Origin: Paraburkholderia phenoliruptrix
GTDB lineage: Bacteria; Pseudomonadota; Gammaproteobacteria; Burkholderiales; Burkholderiaceae
Direction: 5' to 3'
DNA length: 64,000 bases
NCBI RefSeq assembly: GCF_019511605.1
Contig: NZ_JAEUAV010000017.1
Coordinates: 62,001 to 126,000, forward strand
The notes under the pieces are model-generated. The model saw only the letters and a list, made by a program, of their open reading frames with translations. It was not told where the DNA came from and made no database searches. A program made the translations under genes and the position numbers. Numbering within the stretch: the stretch's first letter is position 1; each line of letters starts with the position of its first letter. Positions 16,875 to 24,456 of the stretch are shown here, piece by piece.

Positions 16875-17798
16875 GTGACCGAAACCGACTTCATCGCCGC
16901 TTATTTGTCGAACCTCGAACACGAGCGGCGGCTGTCGGCGCACACGTTGCGCGGCTACACGCACGAACTGGACGAATTGCGGCTGCTCGCGAAAGGCCGG
17001 CCGCTCCAGAGCCTCACCGCCGTCGACATTCGCGGCGCCGTGGCGCGCGCACATGCGGGCGGCCTCACGGCACGCTCGATCAGTCACCGCCTGTCGGCAT
17101 GGCGCGCGTTTTACCGCTGGCTCGCGGGGCGCGTCGATCTGCCGGCCAATCCGGTTGCCACCGTGCGCGCGCCGAAGCAGCCCAAGACGTTGCCCAAGGC
17201 GCTGTCCGTCGACGACGCGAACCGCCTGATGGAAGCGCCGCCGGCCGCGTCGGCCGAAGGATTGCGCGATCACGCAATGCTCGAGCTCTTCTACTCGTCC
17301 GGGTTGCGTCTGGCGGAACTGGTCGGCCTCGACGTGCGTTTCGCCGACGCCGACGGCTACCGCTCGGCCGGCTGGCTCAAGCTCGATTCGGCGGAAGTGG
17401 AGGTGCTAGGCAAGGGCAACCGGCGCCGCATAGTGCCGGTCGGCAGCAAGGCGCTCGAAGCGCTGAACGCCTGGCTCGCGGTGCGCGACCAGATGGTCAG
17501 GCTCGACCCGCATCCGCTGTTTCTGTCGGCGCGCGGCAATCGCCTGTCGCCGAACGTGGTCCGGGAGCGCGTGAAGCGGGCGGCGCTGGTCGCCGGCATT
17601 CCCGCCAACGTGCATCCGCATGTGTTGCGGCATTCGTTCGCCACGCACGTGCTGCAGTCGAGCGGCGATCTGCGCGCCGTGCAGGAATTGCTCGGCCACG
17701 CGAGCATCACGGCAACGCAGGTGTACACGGGCCTCGACTTCCAGCACCTCGCGCGGGTCTACGATCAGGCGCATCCGCGCGCCAAAAAACGCGACTGA
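16875..17798 (+). CDS. xerC: Site-specific tyrosine recombinase XerC
   Basis: A 307-residue recombinase that resolves chromosome dimers at dif together with XerD and FtsK. It starts at GTG 16875. The SAM-like N-terminal DNA-binding domain is MTETDFIAAYLSNLEHERRLSAHT. Catalytic residues are all visible: R145 (SSGLRLAEL), K180, H249 and R252 (HVLRHSFATH), H275 (LGHASI) and the nucleophile Y284 (VYTGLDF). Because it lies in the dapF-DUF484-xerC operon with no phage genes, it is the housekeeping enzyme and not an integrase. Confidence 0.95.
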   Translation: MTETDFIAAYLSNLEHERRLSAHTLRGYTHELDELRLLAKGRPLQSLTAVDIRGAVARAHAGGLTARSISHRLSAWRAFYRWLAGRVDLPANPVATVRAPKQPKTLPKALSVDDANRLMEAPPAASAEGLRDHAMLELFYSSGLRLAELVGLDVRFADADGYRSAGWLKLDSAEVEVLGKGNRRRIVPVGSKALEALNAWLAVRDQMVRLDPHPLFLSARGNRLSPNVVRERVKRAALVAGIPANVHPHVLRHSFATHVLQSSGDLRAVQELLGHASITATQVYTGLDFQHLARVYDQAHPRAKKRD

Positions 17799-17889
17799 CG
17801 CCGCTTCGGCGGCCGGACAACAGTCGCCGCCCCGCTTCATCCGCCGCGCGCGCAGCCGCTCGCACGGCCTCTTGCTCTGCTGACACCTC

Positions 17890-19092
17890 ATGAATACCGT
17901 TACGCTCAAACCGTCTAAAGAAAAATCGCTGCTGCGCCGCCACCCGTGGGTCTATGCGAACGCCATCGACCGCATTGACGGCCATCCCGCGCCCGGCGCG
18001 ACGGTGCTGGTGCGCGCGCACGACGGCCGGTTTCTCGCGCGCGCTGCGTACAGCCCGCACTCGCAGATCCGCGCGCGCGTGTGGAGTTTCGACGAGGCGG
18101 AGCCGATCGACCATGCTTTTTTCAAGCGCCGCGTGCAGCGCGCGCTCGCGCATCGTCAAGCGATGGTGCGCGACACCGGCGCGGTGCGGCTGATTTTCGG
18201 CGAAGCGGACGGCCTGCCGGGCCTGATCGTCGATCACTACGTCGCCGAGGACGAGGGCCAGCGCAGCCAGCTCGTCTGCCAGTTCATGGCGGCGGGCGTC
18301 GAGGCGTGGAAGGACGCGATTGTCGCCGCGCTCGTCGGTGCGACCGGTTGTCCGAACGTCTACGAGCGCTCGGACGTGTCGATTCGTCAGAAGGAAGGGC
18401 TCGAGCAGATCACCGGCGTGCTGGCGGGCGAAGCGCCGTCGGAAACCCTGATCGCCAGAGAAAACGGCGTGCGTTATCACGTCGACGTGCGCCACGGCCA
18501 CAAGACGGGTTTCTACGTCGACCAGCGCGACAACCGCCTGCTGGTCCAGCAGTTTGCCGAGGGCCGCGAAGTGCTGAACTGCTTCTGCTACACCGGCGGC
18601 TTTTCGCTCGCGGCGCTCAAGGGCGGGGCGAAGCGGGTCGTGTCGATCGATTCGTCCGGCGAGGCTCTCGCGCTCGCGCAGCAGAACGTCGCCGCCAACG
18701 GCTTTGACGCAGAACGTGCGACCTGGCTCGACGCGGACGCTTTCAAGACGCTGCGCCGCCTGTACGACGAAGGGGAGCGTTTCGATCTGATCGTGCTCGA
18801 TCCGCCGAAATTCGCGCCTTCGCGTGAACACGTGGACCGCGCGTCGCGCGCCTACAAGGACATCAACTTGACCGGGTTCAAGCTGCTGCGCCCGGGCGGC
18901 CTGCTTTTCACGTACTCGTGCTCCGGCGCAATCGATTCCGAGCTGTTCCAGAAGATCGTGGCAAGTGCCGCCGCGGACGCGCGCGTCGATGCGCGGATTC
19001 TCAAGCGGCTGGGCGCGGGCGTGGACCATCCTTTGCTGACAGCATTTCCGGAGGGTGAATATCTGAAAGGGCTGCTGTTGCAAATCGCCTGA
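17890..19092 (+). CDS. rlmI: 23S rRNA m5C1962-type SAM-dependent methyltransferase (RlmI/YccW family)
   Basis: A 400-residue protein with an N-terminal PUA RNA-binding domain (LRRHPWVYANAIDRIDG, GATVLVRAHDGRFLARAAYSP). An EEHUD-like middle follows (GKTGFYVDQRDNR as KTGFYVDQ), then a Rossmann methyltransferase with VLNCFCYTGGFSLAA and the catalytic-site motif DLIVLDPPKFAPS. In E. coli RlmI makes m5C1962 in 23S rRNA; the same role is expected here. It begins 91 bp after xerC on the same strand and may be co-transcribed. Confidence 0.88.
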   Translation: MNTVTLKPSKEKSLLRRHPWVYANAIDRIDGHPAPGATVLVRAHDGRFLARAAYSPHSQIRARVWSFDEAEPIDHAFFKRRVQRALAHRQAMVRDTGAVRLIFGEADGLPGLIVDHYVAEDEGQRSQLVCQFMAAGVEAWKDAIVAALVGATGCPNVYERSDVSIRQKEGLEQITGVLAGEAPSETLIARENGVRYHVDVRHGHKTGFYVDQRDNRLLVQQFAEGREVLNCFCYTGGFSLAALKGGAKRVVSIDSSGEALALAQQNVAANGFDAERATWLDADAFKTLRRLYDEGERFDLIVLDPPKFAPSREHVDRASRAYKDINLTGFKLLRPGGLLFTYSCSGAIDSELFQKIVASAAADARVDARILKRLGAGVDHPLLTAFPEGEYLKGLLLQIA

Positions 19093-19235
19093 TCGCCCAT
19101 AACTTCACGGTTATTTCGCATTCGGGCACGGCGCAGCGGCGTGTTGCGGCTACCGCCTGCCAGCGCCGCGCGGGCAGATATGTTTCAATAACCGGCTGGA
19201 CGGGCTGCGCGCCGTGAGGCCGCCGCGCCCAACTC

Positions 19236-19252
19236 ATGCATCCGGTATGCAT
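19236..19252. promoter_or_regulatory. ATGCAT inverted repeat upstream of the COG0523 gene
   Basis: ATGCAT, five bases, ATGCAT forms a compact dyad 39 bp before the GTPase start, in the promoter-proximal region. It does not match a Zur box that I know. It is a possible operator only. Confidence 0.3.
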
Positions 19253-19290
19253 ACGATTACGCATCGTTTCACGACTAACAGGCGAACAAC

Positions 19291-20388
19291 ATGATTCCAG
19301 TCACCATCCTGACCGGCTTTCTCGGCAGCGGCAAAACCACCCTGCTCAAGCGCATCCTGAACGAAAAGCACGGCATGAAGATCGCCGTGATCGAAAACGA
19401 GTTCGGCGAAGAGAACATCGACAACGACATCCTCGTGCAGGACACGAGCGAGCAAATCATTCAGATGAGCAACGGCTGCATCTGCTGCACGATCCGCGGC
19501 GACCTCTCGCGCGTGCTCGGCGACCTCGCCGCGCAAAAGCAGTCAGGCAAGCTGGACTTCGACCGCGTGGTAATCGAGACCACCGGCCTCGCGAATCCCG
19601 GCCCGGTCGCGCAGACGTTCTTCATGGACGACCAGATCGCCGGCGAATTCCTGCTCGACGCGATCATCACGCTGGTCGACGCGAAGCACGCAAACCATCA
19701 GCTGGACGAGCACGAAGTCGTACAGCGCCAGGTGGGTTTCGCCGATCGGCTTTTCATCACGAAGTCAGATCTCGTCGACGAACAGCAACTCGCCGATCTG
19801 CGCCACCGCCTGCTGCATATGAATCCGAAGGCGGCGATCAAGGTGGTCAATTTCGGCGACGCGGACATCAAGGAAATTTTCGATCTGCGCGGCTTCAATC
19901 TGAATTCGAAGCTCGAGATCGACCCGGACTTCCTCGCCGAGGACGAGCACGCGCACAACCACGCTCATGCGCATGACGAGCACGGCCATACGCACGACCA
20001 CCATCACGACCACGCAAATTGCGATCATGATCATGGCCATTGCGACCACGAAGGGCATCACCACGGCCACCATCATCACGCGCATCACGACGACAAGATC
20101 AAGTCGTTCGTGTACCGCAACGATCGCCCGTTCGATCCGAACAAGCTCGAAGATTTTCTCGGCGGCATTCTGCAGATCTACGGCGAGCACCTGCTGCGCT
20201 ACAAGGGCGTGCTGTATATGAAGGGCGTCGACCGCAAAGTCGTATTCCAGGGCGTGCACCAGATGATGGGCAGCGACCTCGCGGCCAAGTGGCAGCCGGC
20301 CGAGAAGAAGACCAACAAGATGGTCTTTATCGGCATCGATTTGCCGCAAGACCTGATTACCGACGGCCTCGACGCCTGCCTCGTCTGA
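19291..20388 (+). CDS. COG0523/CobW-family GTP-dependent metallochaperone with His-rich loop
   Basis: A 365-residue G3E GTPase. It has Walker A TGFLGSGKTTLLKR (8-21), the metal motif NGCICC with Cys63, Cys65 and Cys66, the Mg-binding IETTGLANP (95-103), the guanine-specificity TKSD (157-160), and a C-terminal CobW_C domain. Between the two domains, residues ~220-266 are extremely rich in His, Asp and Glu (about 25 His), a probable zinc or nickel store. Members deliver metal ions, often zinc, under limitation. The dksA gene follows after 795 bp, an association also known for Zur-regulated COG0523/DksA2 pairs in pseudomonads. Confidence 0.92.
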   Translation: MIPVTILTGFLGSGKTTLLKRILNEKHGMKIAVIENEFGEENIDNDILVQDTSEQIIQMSNGCICCTIRGDLSRVLGDLAAQKQSGKLDFDRVVIETTGLANPGPVAQTFFMDDQIAGEFLLDAIITLVDAKHANHQLDEHEVVQRQVGFADRLFITKSDLVDEQQLADLRHRLLHMNPKAAIKVVNFGDADIKEIFDLRGFNLNSKLEIDPDFLAEDEHAHNHAHAHDEHGHTHDHHHDHANCDHDHGHCDHEGHHHGHHHHAHHDDKIKSFVYRNDRPFDPNKLEDFLGGILQIYGEHLLRYKGVLYMKGVDRKVVFQGVHQMMGSDLAAKWQPAEKKTNKMVFIGIDLPQDLITDGLDACLV

Positions 20389-20469
20389 GCGTATCCATAG
20401 CGGATCGCAGGGCTGCGCGCCATTGATCTGCGAAAAGCCAGCGGCAGCGAGCGTGGCTGTCGTCTGGCT

Positions 20470-20617
20470 GTGAAGTGAGCGGTAAAGCGGTTCGTGAAGT
20501 TGGCTGTAGAGCGGCGGGCCTGGAGTGTGCCCGAAGCGCGCCGTGAAGCAGGCCTCAAGCTGGACCAAGCGGGCCGTGAAGCCGACTCTGGTTCGGGCTG
20601 TGACGCAGACTGTAAAG
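20470..20617. repeat. Degenerate 12-bp-period repeat tract upstream of dksA
   Basis: GTGAAG-like hexamers recur at 20470, 20482, 20494 and 20506 (exact 12-bp steps), then at 20543 and 20576, and again at 20600 and 20612. Between them are GC-rich fillers such as CGGGCT and CGCGCC. The tract lies in the 795-bp gap between the COG0523 gene and dksA and has no supported CDS. Confidence 0.55.
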
Positions 20618-20803
20618 CGCGCAGCACGCACGACGCGGCAGCAAAGCGCCGCCGCGAAATGTGCGCTGGCGCACACGTGTGAAAAACGCGTGAAAACCCT
20701 GCTGTATTAGTGCATGTCCAACCATCGCTTTTTGACCGTTCGCGCGTTATATTTTCGGGATACCGGGGTGCCGCAGAGGGATTTCCACCAGTTGCGGCGC
20801 CGG

Positions 20804-20822
20804 ATTGTGATTCAGTTACAAT
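20804..20822 (+). promoter_or_regulatory. Dyad overlapping a candidate dksA -10
   Basis: ATTGTGA, five bases, TTACAAT forms an imperfect dyad (6 of 7 pairs). It contains TACAAT at 20817-20822, the best -10 in the gap. If this is the dksA promoter the leader is about 355 nt. That leader includes a GACGCC/GGCGTC stem and a CCGGA/TCCGG stem. Confidence 0.35.
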
Positions 20823-21183
20823 ACGTGCCCACTGGAGAATGAGAACGATTTGCCCGGTCAGTGCGCGGTTTCTACGTATTGCGCGCCGGGCCTGAAGCGG
20901 CGCCGGAAAACCTTGTCCGGGGAACTCGCCGACAATGCCCGCGGCAGCCACAGGAGATTCGCTGCCAGGGAGCAAATACCTCAGGAGCATTTGAGAACCG
21001 GTTTCCAGAGGAGTTCGGCCCCGCATTGGCGTTGCGACGCCCGAGGGGGTGTGAGGCGCTTCGGCGTCACGACAGTTCATCGTCCGTGCCAGCCCTGTGC
21101 TCAACGTCCCAGGCGCCTTGCGGGCAATACGAAAGTGCGGGCACTATGTAAGAGTTTTGCCTCACATTGAAGAAGTAAGCCAG

Positions 21184-21603
21184 ATGACGACGAAACGACT
21201 CTTGACCGAAGCCGAAATCCTGAAGATGAGCGACAAGGATTACATGAATGAGGATCAGCTCGCTTTCTTCAAGAACAAGCTCGAACAGCTGCAGGCGGAA
21301 ATTCTCCGCAATGCCGGCCAGACCACCGAGAACCTGCGCGAAACCGTAATCGTGCCGGACCCGGCCGACCGCGCAACGATCGAGGAAGAGCATGCACTCG
21401 AGCTGCGCACGCGCGACCGCGAGCGCAAGCTGCTGAAGAAGGTGCAGCAGTCGCTCGCGCGCATCGACTCTGGCGACTACGGCTGGTGCGAAGAAACCGG
21501 TGAGCCCATCGGCATCCCGCGTCTGCTCGCCCGGCCCACGGCGACCCTGTCGCTGGAGGCGCAGGAGCGCCGCGAACTGCGCCAGAAGCTGTTCGGCGAC
21601 TGA
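21184..21603 (+). CDS. dksA: RNA polymerase-binding transcription factor DksA (cysteine-depleted form)
   Basis: A 139-residue protein that enters the RNA polymerase secondary channel and works with ppGpp. The coiled-coil tip DPADRAT holds D59 and D62, the acidic residues needed for activity. The C-terminal zinc-finger position reads C102-EE-T105 and S123-LE-A126, so only one of the four usual cysteines remains. It should therefore be zinc-independent, as reported for Pseudomonas DksA2. The start is ATG 21184 (MTTKRLLTEAEIL); the extra upstream frame is leader. A strong terminator follows at 21656. Confidence 0.95.
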   Translation: MTTKRLLTEAEILKMSDKDYMNEDQLAFFKNKLEQLQAEILRNAGQTTENLRETVIVPDPADRATIEEEHALELRTRDRERKLLKKVQQSLARIDSGDYGWCEETGEPIGIPRLLARPTATLSLEAQERRELRQKLFGD

Positions 21604-21655
21604 ACGTCGGCGGCGCGGCTTCGGCGCCGCGCCCCACAACGCTGCTTCGTCGAGA

Positions 21656-21688
21656 GGCGCACGGTGATCCGTGCGCCTTTTTTCTTTT
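21656..21688 (+). terminator. dksA intrinsic terminator
   Basis: GGCGCACGG (21656-21664), loop TGAT, CCGTGCGCC (21669-21677), then a T-rich tract. A 9-bp perfect stem. Confidence 0.9.
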
Positions 21689-21709
21689 GCCCTATGCCAT
21701 TTGCCGGCT

Positions 21710-21737
21710 CTTGATATGCCCGCGCGCGCCCTAAAAT
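21710..21737 (+). promoter_or_regulatory. Heat-shock (sigma-32-like) promoter for hslVU
   Basis: CTTGAT at 21710-21715, 13 bases, then CCCTAAAAT at 21729-21737. This resembles the RpoH consensus CTTGAA / CCCCATNT and lies about 130 bp before hslV, a known heat-shock gene. Confidence 0.5.
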
Positions 21738-21867
21738 AATTCCGACATGCGCTGCACGAGCGCGCGAGCCGGGGCACTTCTCACGTCGCGCGCCGTCCGC
21801 TTCCAGGCATTCATGCGGTGGCGCATCGCGCTGCCGCGTCCTACCCGCTTTGCAAAGAGGAACGCAT

Positions 21868-22404
21868 ATGGAGCAATTTCACGGCACGACGATCGTCTCC
21901 GTGCGCCGCGGCGACCAGGTCGCGCTCGGCGGCGACGGTCAGGTGACGCTCGGCAACATCGTCATGAAAGGCGGTGCCAAGAAGGTCAGGCGCATCTATA
22001 ACGGCAAGGTTCTGGTCGGCTTCGCGGGCGGCACAGCCGACGCGTTTTCGCTGCTCGACCGCTTCGAGGCCAAACTGGAAAAGCATCAGGGCAACCTCAC
22101 GCGGGCCGCCGTGGAACTCGCGAAAGACTGGCGCACGGACCGCATGCTGCGCCGGCTCGAAGCCATGCTGATCACGGCCGACGCGACCACCACGCTCGTC
22201 ATTACCGGTAACGGCGACGTGCTCGATCCTGAAGGCGGCATTTGCGCAATCGGCTCGGGCGGCGCTTACGCGCAGGCAGCGGCCAAGGCACTCGCGGACA
22301 ACACCGCGTTGTCGCCGCGCGAAATCGTGGAGAAGTCGCTGGAGATTGCCGGCGACATGTGCATCTACACAAACCATAACCGCGTCATCGAGACGATCGA
22401 GTAA
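21868..22404 (+). CDS. hslV: ATP-dependent protease proteolytic subunit HslV
   Basis: A 178-residue threonine peptidase. The propeptide MEQFHG is removed to expose the catalytic Thr7 of TTIVSVRRG. Other family marks are LGGDGQVTLGN, VLVGFAGGTADAFSL and GICAIGSGGAYAQAAA. It forms a double hexamer and degrades substrates unfolded by HslU in the cytosol. The start at 21868 has AGAGG about eight bases upstream. hslU begins 9 bp after its stop, so the two are one operon under the heat-shock-like promoter. Confidence 0.97.
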   Translation: MEQFHGTTIVSVRRGDQVALGGDGQVTLGNIVMKGGAKKVRRIYNGKVLVGFAGGTADAFSLLDRFEAKLEKHQGNLTRAAVELAKDWRTDRMLRRLEAMLITADATTTLVITGNGDVLDPEGGICAIGSGGAYAQAAAKALADNTALSPREIVEKSLEIAGDMCIYTNHNRVIETIE

Positions 22405-22413
22405 GGACCCACG

Positions 22414-23760
22414 ATGAGCACCATGACCCCTGCCGAGATTGTCTCGGAACTCGACAAACACATCATTGGACAAGGCCGCGCGAAAAAGGCGGTTGCCGTG
22501 GCGCTGCGCAACCGCTGGCGCCGTCAGCAGGTGGAAGAGCCGCTGCGCCAGGAAATCACGCCGAAGAACATTCTGATGATCGGACCCACCGGCGTCGGCA
22601 AAACCGAAATTGCGCGGCGCCTCGCGAAGCTCGCGGACGCGCCGTTCATCAAGATCGAGGCCACCAAGTTCACCGAAGTCGGCTACGTGGGCCGCGACGT
22701 GGACAGCATCGTGCGCGATCTGATCGAGATTGCCGTCAAGCAGACGCGCGAGTCGGAAATGCGCAAGGTGCGAACCAAGGCCGAAGACCAGGCCGAAGAC
22801 CGCATTCTCGACATCCTGCTGCCGAGCGCGCGTCCGGTCGGTTTCGGCTCGAGCTCGAGCGCCGTGGACACCGCCGACGAAGGCAGCACCACCCGCCAGA
22901 CTTTCCGCAAACGTCTGCGCGAAGGCCTGCTGGACGACAAGGAAATCGAACTCGACGTGGAGCAGCCGCAAGTCGGCATGGACATCATGGGGCCGCCCGG
23001 CATGGAAGACATGACCGAGCAGATCCGCTCGATGTTCGCCAACATCGGCGGCGGCAAGAAAACGCGGCGCAAGATGAAGGTCAAGGAAGCGCTCAAGGTT
23101 CTCACCGACGAAGAAGCGGGCAAGATGCTCAATGACGAAGAGGTGAAAACCAAAGCCGTGCAAAACGTCGAGCAGAACGGCATTGTGTTCCTCGACGAAA
23201 TCGACAAGATTGCTTCGCGCAGCGAAGCCGGCGGTGGCGAGGTGTCGCGCCAGGGCGTGCAGCGCGATCTGCTGCCGCTCGTGGAAGGCACCACGATCAA
23301 CACCAAGTACGGCATGGTGAAGACAGACCACATTCTGTTCATCGCGAGCGGCGCGTTTCATCTTGCCAAGCCGAGCGATCTGATTCCCGAGCTGCAAGGG
23401 CGCTTCCCGATCCGGGTGGAACTCGACTCGCTGTCGGTGAACGACTTCGAGTCGATCCTGGTGTCGACGGACGCGAGCCTCGTCAAGCAATACCAGGCAT
23501 TGCTCGCAACGGAAGACGTGCACCTCGAATTCGCCGACGACGGCATTCGCCGCCTTGCAGAAATCGCTTATGCGGTGAACGAAAAGACGGAGAACATCGG
23601 TGCGCGCCGTCTGTACACGGTTATCGAAAAGCTGCTCGAAGAAGTCTCGTTCTCCGCCGGCAATCATTCGGGCAACACGGTGAAGATCGACGCGGCGTAT
23701 GTGGACCGTGCGCTAAACGAAGTAGCAGAAGACGAAGACCTGTCGCGCTACGTGCTGTGA
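22414..23760 (+). CDS. hslU: ATP-dependent protease ATPase subunit HslU
   Basis: A 448-residue AAA+ unfoldase starting MSTMTPAEIVSELDKHIIGQ. Walker A GPTGVGKTE is at 57-65, the pore loop GYVGRDV follows, then the intermediate (I) domain around 110-230, Walker B IVFLDEIDKIA and sensor regions. The C-terminal tail EDEDLSRYVL is the conserved peptide that inserts into HslV and activates it. Second gene of hslVU, followed at once by a strong terminator. Confidence 0.97.
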   Translation: MSTMTPAEIVSELDKHIIGQGRAKKAVAVALRNRWRRQQVEEPLRQEITPKNILMIGPTGVGKTEIARRLAKLADAPFIKIEATKFTEVGYVGRDVDSIVRDLIEIAVKQTRESEMRKVRTKAEDQAEDRILDILLPSARPVGFGSSSSAVDTADEGSTTRQTFRKRLREGLLDDKEIELDVEQPQVGMDIMGPPGMEDMTEQIRSMFANIGGGKKTRRKMKVKEALKVLTDEEAGKMLNDEEVKTKAVQNVEQNGIVFLDEIDKIASRSEAGGGEVSRQGVQRDLLPLVEGTTINTKYGMVKTDHILFIASGAFHLAKPSDLIPELQGRFPIRVELDSLSVNDFESILVSTDASLVKQYQALLATEDVHLEFADDGIRRLAEIAYAVNEKTENIGARRLYTVIEKLLEEVSFSAGNHSGNTVKIDAAYVDRALNEVAEDEDLSRYVL

Positions 23761-23784
23761 TGTGAAGCAGTAGTGCCGAAGCAG

Positions 23785-23817
23785 AAACGGGCTGCCTGTA
23801 GAAGGCAGCCCGTTTTT
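23785..23817 (+). terminator. hslVU intrinsic terminator
   Basis: AAACGGGCTGCC (23785-23796) pairs with GGCAGCCCGTTT (23804-23815), followed by T residues. It lies 24 bp after the hslU stop. Confidence 0.92.
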
Positions 23818-23913
23818 GTTTGGCGTCGGTGTATTTGCAAACGCCTGCGCCAGGCGCTTGCGTTTGCGACAGCCGCAATCCAATGCAAGCTCGAGCGCCA
23901 GCCAACGCGCCGC

Positions 23914-24456
23914 CTACTGCTTGACCGGCCGCTTCGCGAGTTTCCGCTGCAAGGTCCGGCGATGCATGTTCAACGCGCGCGCCGTGGCCGAAATATTGCC
24001 GCCATGCTCGGCGAGCACACGTTGGATGTGCTCCCACTCGAGCCGCGCAACGGAGAGCGGAGTAGGATGCTCGATCGCCTCTTCGGCTTGCAGCGCGCTC
24101 GCCTCGCTTTGCAGCGCAGACAAGATTGTTTCGACGTTGGCAGGCTTTGCCAGATAGTTGTCCGCGCCGTCTTTCACCGCCTGCACCGCGGTCGCAATGC
24201 TGGCATAGCCGGTCAGTACGAGCATGCGCGCGTCGGGTTGCAGGTCGCGCAACGGTGCGACCAGCGTGAGACCCGAATCGTTGCCAAGATGCAGATCCAC
24301 CGTGATCTGGCTGAATTTCTGCTGGTTCGCAAGCCTGATTGCCTCGTCCGCATTGTGGGCTTCGCTCACCGTATAACCGCGCCGTGTCAAACCGCGGGCG
24401 AGAATGCCGGAGAACACCTCGTCGTCGTCGATCACCAGAAAATTCATTTCGCTCAT
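23914..24456 (-). CDS. regA: RegA/PrrA/ActR-family redox response regulator
   Basis: A 180-residue regulator with a receiver domain (acidic pair DD10-11, phospho-acceptor D54 in TVDLHLGND, K104) and a Fis-type helix-turn-helix at ~150-175 (GGNISATARALNMHRRTLQRKLAKR). The HTH is nearly identical in all RegA proteins. It should regulate respiratory and redox genes when phosphorylated by the RegB kinase upstream. ATG 24456 has GGAG eight bases before it, and overlaps the regB stop by 4 bp (ATGA). Confidence 0.92.
   Translation of the reverse strand: MSEMNFLVIDDDEVFSGILARGLTRRGYTVSEAHNADEAIRLANQQKFSQITVDLHLGNDSGLTLVAPLRDLQPDARMLVLTGYASIATAVQAVKDGADNYLAKPANVETILSALQSEASALQAEEAIEHPTPLSVARLEWEHIQRVLAEHGGNISATARALNMHRRTLQRKLAKRPVKQ

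Noticed and set aside
16875..17798. XerC as a phage or island integrase
   Set aside because: Its dapF-DUF484-xerC context and full-length XerC features mark it as the housekeeping recombinase.
19765..20676. 303-codon minus-strand frame across the His-rich GTPase and the repeat tract
   Set aside because: Mostly antisense to the GTPase; the Met/Val-rich run reflects reversed His codons, not a protein.
20494..20682. 62-codon ORF in the gap before dksA
   Set aside because: Made of repeat sequence; no ribosome site or homology that I recognise.
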